A DNA stretch of 64,000 nucleotides from positions 1 to 64,000 of the forward strand of contig NZ_JACJQY010000024.1 in the NCBI RefSeq assembly GCF_014696925.1, given 5' to 3'. Position 1 is the stretch's first letter. Each line of letters starts with the position of its first letter. The stretch comes from Phormidium tenue FACHB-1050 (GTDB lineage Bacteria > Cyanobacteriota > Cyanobacteriia > Pseudanabaenales > Pseudanabaenaceae). Shown here piece by piece: positions 15,266 to 25,116 of this stretch. The notes under the pieces are model-generated. The model saw nothing but the letters and a program-made list of their open reading frames with translations, was not told the origin of the DNA and made no database searches. The translations under genes were made by a program, and so were the position numbers.

Positions 15266-16882
15266 ATGAAAAAAGTATCTTTGAATCTAGCTGGCAGCCT
15301 AAGTCTCTTAGGTGTTATTGGTGCAGTCGCCGCAACCCCTGCATTCGCAGAAACCACTACAAGTGTTTCTCAAGTTAGCCAAGCTATGAGCAGCGATCCA
15401 GTTGCTCAAAATGTAACTTCAGTATCTCAACTTAGCGATGTTCGCCCTACTGACTGGGCTTTCACCGCATTACAATCCTTAGTAGAGCGTTACGGTTGTA
15501 TCGCTGGATATCCTGATAGCACTTTCCGTGGTAGACAAGCAACTAGCCGCTTTGAATTTGCTGCTGGTTTGAATGCTTGCTTAGACAAGATCAACGAAAT
15601 CATCTCCGCAGGTTTGGCAGACAAGGTATCCAAAGAAGACCTCGCCACCTTGCAAAAGCTACAAGAAGAGTTTGCTGCTGAACTCGCAACCCTTCGTGGT
15701 CGTGTAGATGCTCTTGATGCTAAGACCGCTAAGCTCGAAGCTCAACAGTTCTCCACCACCACTAAGCTTTCTGGCGAAGCAATCATGTCCGTACAGGGTG
15801 CTAGTGGTAATCCTGGCACTCCTAGCAGCTCCAATGTTTTTGTCTCTAGTCGTGTTCGTTTAGACCTCAACACCAGCTTCACAGGTAGCGATCTGTTGAA
15901 AACAAGACTAGAAGTCGGTAATGGCGGTTCTAGTATTCCCACTGCTTTCGGTGCTGGTTCAACTACTCAAAATAGCTTTGCAGGTAATCCTAATTCGAGC
16001 AATATTGGCTTCCAAACCTATGGACAAGATTACACTGGCTTAGGTTCAACCTTTACACTTGCTAAATTGCGTTATGACTTTAACCTTGGCGATGCTCGTA
16101 TCTCTGTTGGTCCCGTAATGCACGCTTACGACCACATTGATACCAATAGCTACGCTAACAACGAAGCTGTTGATTTCGCATCTACATTCTTTATCAACAA
16201 TCCTCTGATGGTTTTGGTGAATGGTCAAACAGGTGGTGCGGGTGCAGCTTTTGATTGGAATCTTGGCAAGAGCGCATTCAGTGTACGTGGTCTTTATTTA
16301 GCTGCTAGTGGCAACCAACCTACCGCTATTAATGGAGTTAACCGTGGTCTATTTGGTGATGCTTATCAAGCTTCAGCCGAATTAGAATTCGCTCCTAAGA
16401 ACGATGCTGGTGAAAAGCCTCTTGCAATCAAGCTTCAGTACACCAATGGTGCTGTCAACAACGCCAACATTAATGCAGGTGGTGTAAACGTTGAGTGGAA
16501 GTTTGCTAAGGGTATCGCCATCTTTGGTCGCTATGGCTTTGGTACAATTGATAACCGTGGTGTTGTTCCTGGTGCCTTCACAAGCGGACTATTTGGTGCT
16601 GCTCCAGCTACAGCAGGCAACTTGAGCCCTCAAACTTGGATGGCTGGTTTTGCTTTCCCTGATTTGTTTAAGGAAGGAGCAATGGCAGCAGTTGCTGTTG
16701 GTCAACCTTTTATTGATCGCTTTGTTGGCAACGCAACTCAAACCAACTTGGAATTGTTCTACAACTTCCCAGTTACCAACAATATCCGTATCACTCCTGA
16801 TGTTCAATTTATTTTCAATCCTAACAATACAACTGGAAGCACCATCTTCGTTGGTACTTTGAGAACTGTATTCTCGTTCTAA
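15266..16882 (+). CDS. Iron-uptake-type outer-membrane porin (SLH + OprB)
   Basis: This major cyanobacterial porin type has 538 aa from ATG 15266. A Sec signal peptide ends at ATPAFAE. An SLH domain (DVRPTDWAFTALQSLVERYG and CIAGYPDSTFRG) anchors it to peptidoglycan, then comes a coiled coil (about 115-165). A beta-barrel of the OprB/carbohydrate-selective type ends in a terminal Phe (TVFSF), the usual outer-membrane targeting residue. Homologues (SomA/SomB, Slr1841) pass inorganic ions, including iron. Codon use is biased to highly expressed codons compared with its neighbours, which fits an abundant protein. An earlier GTG (15251) overlaps the Shine-Dalgarno and was rejected. Confidence 0.92.
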   Translation: MKKVSLNLAGSLSLLGVIGAVAATPAFAETTTSVSQVSQAMSSDPVAQNVTSVSQLSDVRPTDWAFTALQSLVERYGCIAGYPDSTFRGRQATSRFEFAAGLNACLDKINEIISAGLADKVSKEDLATLQKLQEEFAAELATLRGRVDALDAKTAKLEAQQFSTTTKLSGEAIMSVQGASGNPGTPSSSNVFVSSRVRLDLNTSFTGSDLLKTRLEVGNGGSSIPTAFGAGSTTQNSFAGNPNSSNIGFQTYGQDYTGLGSTFTLAKLRYDFNLGDARISVGPVMHAYDHIDTNSYANNEAVDFASTFFINNPLMVLVNGQTGGAGAAFDWNLGKSAFSVRGLYLAASGNQPTAINGVNRGLFGDAYQASAELEFAPKNDAGEKPLAIKLQYTNGAVNNANINAGGVNVEWKFAKGIAIFGRYGFGTIDNRGVVPGAFTSGLFGAAPATAGNLSPQTWMAGFAFPDLFKEGAMAAVAVGQPFIDRFVGNATQTNLELFYNFPVTNNIRITPDVQFIFNPNNTTGSTIFVGTLRTVFSF

Positions 16883-16892
16883 GCTCGTAAAA

Positions 16893-16961
16893 AAGAGGTG
16901 TTGCAAAAGTAACACCTCTTAAAAAAATAAGGCTAGCGCATTGCGCTAGCCTTATTTTTTT
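16893..16961. terminator. Two consecutive hairpins after the porin
   Basis: A 10-bp stem (AAGAGGTGTT, 16893-16920) is followed by a perfect 19-bp stem at 16921-16961 with tip GC-ATT-GC and A-runs/T-runs at both ends. The second can stop transcription from both the porin and the convergent minus-strand gene. Confidence 0.85.
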
Positions 16962-17382
16962 ATCTGATACCAATTAGTGATTTTGCCATTGGGAAATAGG
17001 TCGCCCATATTTTAGGATCAGGACGACTTGCCCAGTCGCGACGGGAGACAATCAGTTGCAAGATAATTGCAGCTTGATCCTGATTTAGATTTTGAGCAGT
17101 AACTTTGATCGATACATCCGAAACTAATACCTCACGATCAAATGTACGCTGCGCCGCTGATCGTGCCAGTATTTCAGCCTTACGGGTCATTACTGTAAAC
17201 CCCTCATCTTGGTTGACAAGTAACCGAATATCGACCTCACGACGCTCTGCAACAGCACTACCAGCGATCGCTATGGTTGTTAAAGTAGCGATCGCTGAAA
17301 CAAGTAAGTAGTTAGTTAATCGACGAAATGGCTGAACCATCGAAAAAGTCGGAGAAACATGCGATTTGTTTTTCATAGTCAT
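16960..17382 (-). CDS. Exported hypothetical protein
   Basis: A signal peptide (LLVSAIATLTTIAIAGSAVA) is followed by about 100 residues of mixed alpha/beta structure with no cysteines and no motif I know. It should be periplasmic. The start is uncertain: ATG 17382 or 17376 gives a long basic n-region and ATG 17340 gives a classic signal peptide; an open frame to 17553 would place 70 unlikely residues ahead of the signal. No clear Shine-Dalgarno decides it. It converges on the porin gene and shares its terminator. Confidence 0.6.
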   Translation of the reverse strand: MTMKNKSHVSPTFSMVQPFRRLTNYLLVSAIATLTTIAIAGSAVAERREVDIRLLVNQDEGFTVMTRKAEILARSAAQRTFDREVLVSDVSIKVTAQNLNQDQAAIILQLIVSRRDWASRPDPKIWATYFPMAKSLIGIR

Positions 17383-17699
17383 CTTCGCCAGAAACTCACA
17401 AAAAAATTTATAGAAAATCGCCAAGATATTAGCAAAAAACTGGGAAAGATGTGTGCTATTGTCTGCTAACAAATTTGGCTTTAGAGTGTAGCTCATTTGA
17501 GAGTCAATTTGCCCACCAATTTTCGTGATCTTGGGATTTACGTACCTCAGCATAATTAAAAAACAGACCTAAGAGCTATGCCGACCACGCATCAGCCTGC
17601 AAGGCTTTTGGGTTTTATGTTTAGTTTTTTTGCTTACCTACTTACTAATCCTCAAGATCATCCCTTATCTATTGCTATGGAGGTCTTACAGGGGGCGCT

Positions 17700-20600
17700 A
17701 TGTCAAAAGTTCTGATTACTAATTTGATCGATCAAATCAATACATTGCTGAGCCGTCCTGTGGGATCAGTATCGAGGAAACCATCCCCAGATACCATTCA
17801 CCAGAGAGAGCAGCTAAAACAGTTGCGATCGCACCTTGAGAGCCTAGCTGATGACTCACTTCTAGGTAATTTAGAGCAGCAGTATCAAGCTTTAGTAACG
17901 CGCTTACAAGGACAAAATCACCCCAATAATGATCTAAGCAATCATCAGGGTAACGAACAGTCTCATCAAAATGACTTAAAAACAAAAGAAGTCAATACAG
18001 ACAATTTTAAAACGGATAAACTAGAGACATTGCCACCCCTATTAGTTAGCCCAGTAAGCAACTTATTTGGCGCTGAATCTTACTTGACAAAGGAGACTAG
18101 CACAATGACGAATGGCACACCTGAACCCAACTCTACATTTGTCAACGATCGCATGATTGCTTCGCTCCAGCAAGCAATTCAACAGACATTGCAGCAGGTT
18201 GTCAAAGATTCAGTACAGCAATCCGTGCAGCAGGTGGTCAGCCAAACTCTCGCTGTCGAAAGAGCGCTCATGGTAGGAGAAATTTCGGCGAGTTTAAATA
18301 AAATTGTTGAATCTCAGCAGCGATCGCAAATAAGTCAAGAATTAATTACTCTAAATCAACAAAAGCAAAAGTTAAATGCTGAAATCTCTCAGCTAGAATC
18401 CGATCGCGCGACTTGGATGAGACAATTTCAAGAGTTTCAAACTACTCAACAAGAAGCTTTAGATCGATCATTAAGCTCGGTAAATAACTATGTGCGAGAT
18501 CAAATTTCTGACTCGTTACAACAAACAGTACAGCAAACTATGGCAGGAACAGTTGCCGATAGTGTCAATCAAACCGTGGTACAGACGCTCCAAGACAACT
18601 TAGCCAATCTTTCTGCGAGTAATTCAGGGCTCTCTAACTTAGAGCCACCACAAGAAGAGTTTGTAAATAAAGTACAAGAACAAACTGATCGCTTTTTGCT
18701 ACATCTTGATGAAATGTTTAGTACTACATTTCGATCGCTAGAGCAGGAAATCCAAGAATATCAGACATCGATCGCCGCCAAACTTGGTCATATGGAAACC
18801 CTTGAACAAAAGGGAGAGGCGTTAATTAACGCTTTAGTTAATCGGATTAGTCAACAAACTCCCGAAGCACCAACAAGCTCAGATGAAGTAACTTCATCGT
18901 CTGCCAACATATTGCCTGAATTACCAGATGATATTCCAATCCGCTATCTAGAGACTTTTACAGAACCTGCTGATGAAAATTTGATCAATGCTTTGTTAGC
19001 GGGTAATGAGTTCGGTGAAGCGATCGCTGAGGTTCAAACACCCGAAGCCCAAATTATTGAAGTCGAGATAAGTCCTTTAGAGGTACAAACTGATAGTGAA
19101 GATTTAGTCCTATCAGCCGCTAAAGCAGAGGATCATACTGAAAGTAATTTAGATGCAAATGCCCTAAATAACACCGAAGAGTCTATAGACTTAAGAGTTT
19201 CTGATCTGGAAAGTATATTAGGAGCGTCTGCTGACAGCCTATTTGAAGAAACAGTTGCAGAAGAAATACAGGCTAATCCATTAAGTGATTTAGCTGGTTT
19301 CGGCACAAGCATCATTCTCGATCCTCAAAGTGCGCTCGCGGCTCGTGAGTTAAATCCTGATTTTGATTTAGAAGCTGCTACTCAAATCGTCGAGATATTT
19401 GATACGCCGCAGGAGCGAATGGAAGAAACTGGAGAAGAAGATAATCCTCTTGAATTACTATCATTAAATTTTCCTGTATCAGAGCAAGTCAGCGAATCTG
19501 GCGAACTAATTGATGATCCTGAACTTTTAAAATGGCTAGAGGAGAGTAACAATCGCCCTAGCCCAACCACAAATATTGCTGATGTTTCCCCCGATGAGGA
19601 TTTATTGTCATGGTTAGGCAATGAAGCTCTGGACATGGCTAAACTACCTACCCAAAGAGAAGAGCAATCCTCCTCAATGTTCAACAGTTCACCATCTGAG
19701 CTAGAAGTTTTTAATCCTTCTCAGATTGCTCCTATGATTGCCTCAGCTAATATCAGTTCGCAGGCAAATTCGGACAATCCAGATAGTATAGAGTCCAAAA
19801 TTGAACAGTTTTTAAATAGCTCTCATAGTGATCAAGCTGTTGATTCTGACGAATCACTAATTCTACTTACTAGTAAAAGTTCTGACGATTTTGCATTTCC
19901 AGAATGGGAAGATTCATTAGTTGATGATCTTAATTCGGATTTAGACCGCCTTGATGCTGGGGTTGCCTCAGATCCGCAAATAGCGGCTAAACTTGATCAA
20001 TTTATTCGCAATACTCCCTATGCCCTAACCAATTGGGAGACTGAAGAATCTCAAGCTTATCCTACGATCATTGAGGTGTCAGCTCAATCATCAAGCAGCA
20101 AAAAAGTTAGTCCACCCTCAGAAATCGATGAATTAGAAGTTCCACAGATTATTGAGAACCCCAACACCTTATTTATTGATCGATTTGCTGATTCTTTTAC
20201 TGATCATGACGAACAGTCAGAAATTGCCGTAAATAACGTTGACTTACAGCAATCTCCCTTTACAACTGAAGTCAATGATATTCCTGAGATTTTTGATGAC
20301 GAGGATTCGCTATTTGATATAAAACCAGAGGATCAGATTTCAGAAATAGATTTACCTCGATCTTCTACATCTTCATCCAAATCGTCCTCATCAAAGATTG
20401 ATGAAATGGATGCAATTTTTGCAGAAGTAATTGCCGAAAATGCTGCTAAATATTCTCAACCAACTCCATTTGCAGCTAGTGATGAACTGGACGAACTGTT
20501 TGAAAAATCTCCCCAAGTCAGTAAGCAGGAAATAAGTAGCAATCCAAATCCAGATCTAAATTTAGACGATGAAAGCGATCTTGATACACTTCTATTTGGT

Positions 20601-23051
20601 TTTGATCCTGCAACTGAATTAGAAGAACCAGATACAGTTATGCAAGTTCTACCACAAGTAGACCATAGCAAAATTGACTTTCGTAGAGATACTATCAAGG
20701 AGCCTGTTGCTCTCCCAGAAACAAGTTCATCTATCGAAGAACAATTAGATACGATTATGCAAGGCTTTGTTCAGGAAGAGTCGTTCGATACTTCAGCAGT
20801 AACTGGGGTTGCAGAAATCGAAAAAGTCCCCACAATATTAGAAGGTTCAAATGTTACTCCAGCAGAAGATGATGATTGGAATATAGCTCTAGAAAAGCTT
20901 GAATCTAAGCTATTACAGCCAATTGATAGTAAAGATAATAGTTTTAATACTGAATCTTTAGAGTTGTCTGCTGATGAATTTTTTGCTTCTTTAGAATACG
21001 ACAAATTGAATAGCTTCGCAGATACCAGCGAAAAGGCTACGCTACCAAAATTGTCAGAGAAAGGAACATCTGAAGCGATCGCTGATTTTATTGATTTAGA
21101 AAATAATGCTGAGATTGAGGAAGAAGAATTATTACTCAATGAGTTTGCCGATGCTCAAGGTGATGCTCCTAGTAATGTTACTGATAATGAGTGGGATAAT
21201 TTACTCAAGAATTTGAACTCATTTAATTTTAATAATCCTTTACTTGATGATCGGCGAGAGCAACTTGGGCTGTCATCGGTAGCACCGATTAGCGACACCA
21301 GTGAAAATGTTTTCGATATAGACTCGCTCGTATTGGAATCACGAAGCATGGCGCTAATTCCCGCTCCACCTGAGAAAGAAGTCTATAGCCTCGATGATAC
21401 TTGGGTCTTAGGGATTGATTTTGGAAGTACTGCTATTAGAGCTAGCTTACTAAATGCTGATACTGGTCGCGTGTATGCTCTGTATCTTGATGATGTTGAG
21501 GAAATGCCATGCAAAGTCGTGTGGACTGAGGATCATCATAGTCTGGATGACCCGATCGCTAAAGATATTAGGATTCTTACTAAGCGATCGCAAAATGCTG
21601 GGCTTGAAACTGGTGAAGTAGCTTTTGTCCATTTCAAACAGTTCCTTAAACTGGGCTTACCCTATCGCGGTGTGAGTGCTTGGCAGCCAATTATTCAATG
21701 GTCAGATTCTCGTCAAGTGAGTCTGAGGTGGTTAATTGCAGCTCTCAAAAATTTACTAGAGCAGATCCAAACTAGGGCAAATCATCCCAAACTTCCCGAT
21801 GTTGGTTTGATTTTACTGAAGTTGAGTGGCGTTGTATTTGGATATCCTGCTGACTGGTCAGACACTTATATTCTCAATGTCCGTGAAGCTATTCTTAAGG
21901 CAGGATTAGTTAATCAAGCTGAGCAGGTAATGGCTGTCGATCAGGCGATCGCGCCAGTTTTGTCGCTGCTTCATGATCAAAAAATTTCTCAGGAAATCAC
22001 GCTTTTAATTGATGCAGGTGCGGTCACTACCAATCTCTGTCTGACTAAGGGACTGAGTGAGACAAAAGATCGATCCAAGCTTCATATTCGCAGCCTTGAC
22101 TATGCGGGTGTCAGCATCAGTCAAGATATTGTTGTCCAACTGTTCTATCCACACTGGCAGCTAATCACCAATCCTAACCGCCATCTCTGTAATTTCGAGC
22201 ATCTCAGTTTGCCAGAGATTGGAGCTTCTGCACCTCAGCAACGGATTCTCCTTCAGCAATATTTATTGAGTTCCCATCTTGGACAACAAATGTTGGAACT
22301 AGCTGATCGCGTCAAAGTCACATTTGGTAGCGATGTGGGCGTAGATAGTTGGAATGAAGAGTTGATGGGACAACCAATAGTCGTCCTGCGACGGGAATTG
22401 GAGAACTTGATTTTGCAACCATTTATCCAACGCCTCAATCGTGAACTCAATACCATCCTCAGTAATGCGGGCATTCTTGGTGAAGATGTACACCAAGTTT
22501 TGCTACTCGGTAGCACGATGCATATTCCCTTACTATCGCGTTGGCTAGCCCAAAAGCTCCCTAATGCCAAGATCGATCCCTTAGCTACTTCGGTGGTAGC
22601 CAATGGCTTAGCTGTATCGCCGCTCTATCCCAATTTACAAGATGTCGCACGTCAGCAATACTCTGATTACTTCCTCTTACAAGAGATTTGCCGACTCAAC
22701 CTGACTAAGGCTATTAATCCCAATCAACTGCTTCAACAATTACAAATGCGTGGCATTAATATCAAAACCTGTCGCGATCGCATTTTGAGCATTTTACAAG
22801 GTGATTTACCTGAAGGGTTATTTCCTTGGCAAGAACCAGAAAGCTCAGTAATTTTAGAAGATCCGACTCTCAGTAGTGATTTATTTGCAGGTAGATTATT
22901 TGAACTGGAAACTGATGGCACGTATCAGCCCAATGTGACCAAGTTCCAGCAATTACGTGTGTATCTACAGGCGATTATTGGCAACATGAGTCAAACTCTG
23001 AACGAGCCACTAGTTTTTCCTGAGATTAAAACTATGGCGATGTCTAAATAA
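17700..23051 (+). CDS. Giant Hsp70-like protein with coiled-coil and acidic disordered region
   Basis: This 1783-residue protein has three parts. Residues about 1-400 carry coiled coils, including two Q-rich stretches of the type SVQQSVQQVVSQTL (about 175 and 275) that look duplicated. Residues about 400-1225 are very acidic, Ser-rich and probably disordered. Residues about 1230-1770 form an actin/Hsp70-like ATPase: phosphate-1 LGIDFGSTAIRASLL near 1236, phosphate-2 LLIDAGAVTTNLCL near 1434 and the adenosine motif LLLGSTMHIPLLSRWL near 1599. A typical Hsp70 peptide-binding domain is not evident. It may be a scaffold or specialised chaperone. The Shine-Dalgarno AGGGGG precedes ATG 17700. hisF follows on the same strand after two terminators. 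Confidence 0.8.
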   Translation: MSKVLITNLIDQINTLLSRPVGSVSRKPSPDTIHQREQLKQLRSHLESLADDSLLGNLEQQYQALVTRLQGQNHPNNDLSNHQGNEQSHQNDLKTKEVNTDNFKTDKLETLPPLLVSPVSNLFGAESYLTKETSTMTNGTPEPNSTFVNDRMIASLQQAIQQTLQQVVKDSVQQSVQQVVSQTLAVERALMVGEISASLNKIVESQQRSQISQELITLNQQKQKLNAEISQLESDRATWMRQFQEFQTTQQEALDRSLSSVNNYVRDQISDSLQQTVQQTMAGTVADSVNQTVVQTLQDNLANLSASNSGLSNLEPPQEEFVNKVQEQTDRFLLHLDEMFSTTFRSLEQEIQEYQTSIAAKLGHMETLEQKGEALINALVNRISQQTPEAPTSSDEVTSSSANILPELPDDIPIRYLETFTEPADENLINALLAGNEFGEAIAEVQTPEAQIIEVEISPLEVQTDSEDLVLSAAKAEDHTESNLDANALNNTEESIDLRVSDLESILGASADSLFEETVAEEIQANPLSDLAGFGTSIILDPQSALAARELNPDFDLEAATQIVEIFDTPQERMEETGEEDNPLELLSLNFPVSEQVSESGELIDDPELLKWLEESNNRPSPTTNIADVSPDEDLLSWLGNEALDMAKLPTQREEQSSSMFNSSPSELEVFNPSQIAPMIASANISSQANSDNPDSIESKIEQFLNSSHSDQAVDSDESLILLTSKSSDDFAFPEWEDSLVDDLNSDLDRLDAGVASDPQIAAKLDQFIRNTPYALTNWETEESQAYPTIIEVSAQSSSSKKVSPPSEIDELEVPQIIENPNTLFIDRFADSFTDHDEQSEIAVNNVDLQQSPFTTEVNDIPEIFDDEDSLFDIKPEDQISEIDLPRSSTSSSKSSSSKIDEMDAIFAEVIAENAAKYSQPTPFAASDELDELFEKSPQVSKQEISSNPNPDLNLDDESDLDTLLFGFDPATELEEPDTVMQVLPQVDHSKIDFRRDTIKEPVALPETSSSIEEQLDTIMQGFVQEESFDTSAVTGVAEIEKVPTILEGSNVTPAEDDDWNIALEKLESKLLQPIDSKDNSFNTESLELSADEFFASLEYDKLNSFADTSEKATLPKLSEKGTSEAIADFIDLENNAEIEEEELLLNEFADAQGDAPSNVTDNEWDNLLKNLNSFNFNNPLLDDRREQLGLSSVAPISDTSENVFDIDSLVLESRSMALIPAPPEKEVYSLDDTWVLGIDFGSTAIRASLLNADTGRVYALYLDDVEEMPCKVVWTEDHHSLDDPIAKDIRILTKRSQNAGLETGEVAFVHFKQFLKLGLPYRGVSAWQPIIQWSDSRQVSLRWLIAALKNLLEQIQTRANHPKLPDVGLILLKLSGVVFGYPADWSDTYILNVREAILKAGLVNQAEQVMAVDQAIAPVLSLLHDQKISQEITLLIDAGAVTTNLCLTKGLSETKDRSKLHIRSLDYAGVSISQDIVVQLFYPHWQLITNPNRHLCNFEHLSLPEIGASAPQQRILLQQYLLSSHLGQQMLELADRVKVTFGSDVGVDSWNEELMGQPIVVLRRELENLILQPFIQRLNRELNTILSNAGILGEDVHQVLLLGSTMHIPLLSRWLAQKLPNAKIDPLATSVVANGLAVSPLYPNLQDVARQQYSDYFLLQEICRLNLTKAINPNQLLQQLQMRGINIKTCRDRILSILQGDLPEGLFPWQEPESSVILEDPTLSSDLFAGRLFELETDGTYQPNVTKFQQLRVYLQAIIGNMSQTLNEPLVFPEIKTMAMSK

Positions 23052-23113
23052 ACAAAAGGAGTGCTTAGCACTCCTTTTGTTTTCAAAGCCTTGCTTTGCA
23101 AGGCTTTGAAAAC
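23051..23113. terminator. Double terminator after the Hsp70-like gene
   Basis: A 14-bp perfect stem (23051-23081, tip GC-TTA-GC) and a 16-bp perfect stem (23079-23113, tip GC-TTT-GC) share three bases. The first overlaps the stop codon and ends in CCTTTTGTTTT. Confidence 0.85.
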
Positions 23114-23189
23114 AACCTAAGTTTGCGTAAGGCTCAAAGCGCTGTAAAATATTCTCTCTTGCTGTGATTGTGGAAAAATTAAAGAGCTT

Positions 23190-23978
23190 ATGCTAGCGAA
23201 ACGCATTTTGCCTTGTCTAGATGTGAAAGCAGGTCGAGTCGTCAAAGGGATCAACTTTGTTGATCTTAAGGATGCTGGCGATCCTGTCGAACTAGCACAG
23301 GCTTATAATCTCGCAGGAGCCGATGAATTAGTATTTCTAGACATCACTGCTACCCATGAAGATCGCGGTACTATTTTGGATGTGGTCTATCGCACTGCCG
23401 AGCAAGTATTTATTCCGCTTACAGTGGGCGGCGGTGTCCGCAATGTAGACAATATTCGTGAGCTTTTGCGGGCTGGAGCAGATAAGGTAAGCATGAATTC
23501 CGCAGCAGTGCATGATCCAGATTTGATTAATCGCAGTAGCGATCGCTTTGGCAATCAGTGCATTGTGGTGGCGATCGATGCTCGACGTAGAAATGATCCT
23601 CAAAATAGCGGCTGGGATGTATATGTACGAGGAGGTCGAGAAAATACTGGTATTGATGCCCTCTGGTGGGCGCAGGAAGTGGTCAAACGTGGTGCTGGCG
23701 AAATTTTACTGACAAGTATGGATGCTGATGGCACAAAGGCTGGCTACGATCTGGAGCTAACCCGTCAAGTTGCGGATTTAGTTGAAGTTCCTGTGATTGC
23801 TTCGGGTGGTGCGGGAAATTGCGAACATATTTTGCAAGCAGTGACTGAAGGTAGAGCGGAAGCAGCGTTGCTGGCTTCTTTACTGCATTATGGCGAACTG
23901 ACGATCGCAGAAATTAAGGATTATCTCTCTGCAAACCAAGTCCCTGTGCGATCGCTGACTTCCTCAAATAAGTGCTAA
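23190..23978 (+). CDS. hisF: Imidazole glycerol phosphate synthase, cyclase subunit HisF
   Basis: This 262-residue TIM barrel works with HisH to make imidazole-glycerol phosphate and AICAR in histidine synthesis. It begins [20 protein letters not shown] with the catalytic Asp at residue 11. The second catalytic Asp is in VVAIDARR near 130, and the phosphate loops TVGGGVR near 80 and ASGGAGN near 210 are present. Length and motifs are normal. The gene stands alone, as his genes usually do in cyanobacteria. The next gene is unrelated and is separated by a 27-bp hairpin. Confidence 0.97.
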   Translation: MLAKRILPCLDVKAGRVVKGINFVDLKDAGDPVELAQAYNLAGADELVFLDITATHEDRGTILDVVYRTAEQVFIPLTVGGGVRNVDNIRELLRAGADKVSMNSAAVHDPDLINRSSDRFGNQCIVVAIDARRRNDPQNSGWDVYVRGGRENTGIDALWWAQEVVKRGAGEILLTSMDADGTKAGYDLELTRQVADLVEVPVIASGGAGNCEHILQAVTEGRAEAALLASLLHYGELTIAEIKDYLSANQVPVRSLTSSNKC

Positions 23979-24033
23979 TTACAAAACCGTAAAGTTGCGC
24001 CCCGCAGGGGCGCAACTTTACGGTTTTGTAATT
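23977..24033. terminator. 27-bp perfect hairpin after hisF
   Basis: Arms 23977-24003 and 24007-24033 match completely with loop GCA and base AATTACAAAACCG. It starts at the hisF stop codon. Confidence 0.8.
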
Positions 24034-24080
24034 AATTATGTCCATTCTTGCCAAAATTTCAAAAGAGATAGAAAAACTTT

Positions 24081-25061
24081 ATGATCCATAATTTCCCAAA
24101 TACTAAAGTAAGTAAACGAACTCAACCCGATGATTGGCTGTACGATCGCTCAGTTTTAGGATGGATACTCAATCCAAATCTGAGGAAGCAATTACCATTT
24201 CTATATCGCATCTTTGGTTGGTACTGCAAATTGTATTTCAGTCTCACTGGCAAGAGCTACCTCATCGGTGGACGAGAGTTATTTAGATTTCTATCAAATA
24301 TTTTCTATCGACTTTCACCTGATCAATATCTAGAACTCCAACTATCGGGCTATCAAGTATTTTTGAATCCGACAGATATGCGACTTTTTCAAGTTGTTAA
24401 TGAACTAGCTAGTGAAGAAACCGACACGCGAGTTTTATCAGGATTACTGTCTGAGGGTGATACTTTCCTCGATGTTGGCGCAAATCATGGGAGCTTTGCG
24501 ATCGTGGCAAGCAAGATGGTTGGCGAGAAAGGTTTTGTCCTCGCGGTGGAGCCACAGCCTCGTTTAGCCAAGGCTTTAGAAAAATCCCTAACTGCCAATG
24601 CAATCTGCAAATTCCAGATTTATAATCTTGCCGTTGGTGATACTGACGGTGAAATAGAGCTATTAGTACCCATTGGTACATCTGGCTCAGCAGGTATATT
24701 TCCAGAACATTCCGCAACCCATCAATACAAGACCTTCACAGTTCCACTCAAACGGTTTGATGAATTGGTCGATTGGCAAAATTTTACTGGCAAAGTTGTA
24801 CTAAAACTGGATGTGGAAGGTAGTGAATGTGCTTTTCTCTCAGGGGCTAGGAAAATGATTACGGCTTTAAAACCAACTCTGATCATTGAAGTCCATCCCA
24901 CCAGTCTTAGAGCCGCAGGAGCAACGGGAGATCAACTTAAGAAACTATTGCAAGAGCTTGGTTATAAATACTATGCAGAGATAGCCGATCGCGATCGCAC
25001 TTTTGCTCTAGAAGACTTAAACACCAATATCCAACGAAATGTAGTGATGATGATGGCATAG
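24081..25061 (+). CDS. FkbM-family methyltransferase
   Basis: This 326-residue protein has a SAM-binding Rossmann fold in its C-terminal two thirds: FLDVGANHGSFAIVASKMVG near 132-151, VLAVEPQPRL near 157-166 and VVLKLDVEGSE near 246-256. FkbM-type enzymes O-methylate sugars or secondary metabolites. The N-terminal 110 residues contain aromatic-rich helices (LYRIFGWYCKLYF) that could touch the membrane. No biosynthetic partners are adjacent; two glycosyltransferases lie 13 kb away. The substrate is unknown. Confidence 0.85.
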   Translation: MIHNFPNTKVSKRTQPDDWLYDRSVLGWILNPNLRKQLPFLYRIFGWYCKLYFSLTGKSYLIGGRELFRFLSNIFYRLSPDQYLELQLSGYQVFLNPTDMRLFQVVNELASEETDTRVLSGLLSEGDTFLDVGANHGSFAIVASKMVGEKGFVLAVEPQPRLAKALEKSLTANAICKFQIYNLAVGDTDGEIELLVPIGTSGSAGIFPEHSATHQYKTFTVPLKRFDELVDWQNFTGKVVLKLDVEGSECAFLSGARKMITALKPTLIIEVHPTSLRAAGATGDQLKKLLQELGYKYYAEIADRDRTFALEDLNTNIQRNVVMMMA

Positions 25062-25063
25062 TT

Positions 25064-25093
25064 AAAAAAAAGAGCGCTTAGCGCTCTTTTTTT
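25064..25093. terminator. Bidirectional terminator, FkbM gene / ndhD
   Basis: A 13-bp stem AAAAAAAGAGCGC with tip GC-TTA-GC has A- and T-runs on its two sides, so it can work for both convergent genes. Confidence 0.9.
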
Positions 25094-25116
25094 ATCTGTA
25101 CAGAATTTATTCTTGA

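Noticed and set aside
20456-21349. Several Ser-rich minus-strand frames inside the Hsp70-like gene
   Set aside because: They mirror Asp/Glu codons of the acidic region (GAT/GAA read as Ser/Phe codons) and have no start signals.
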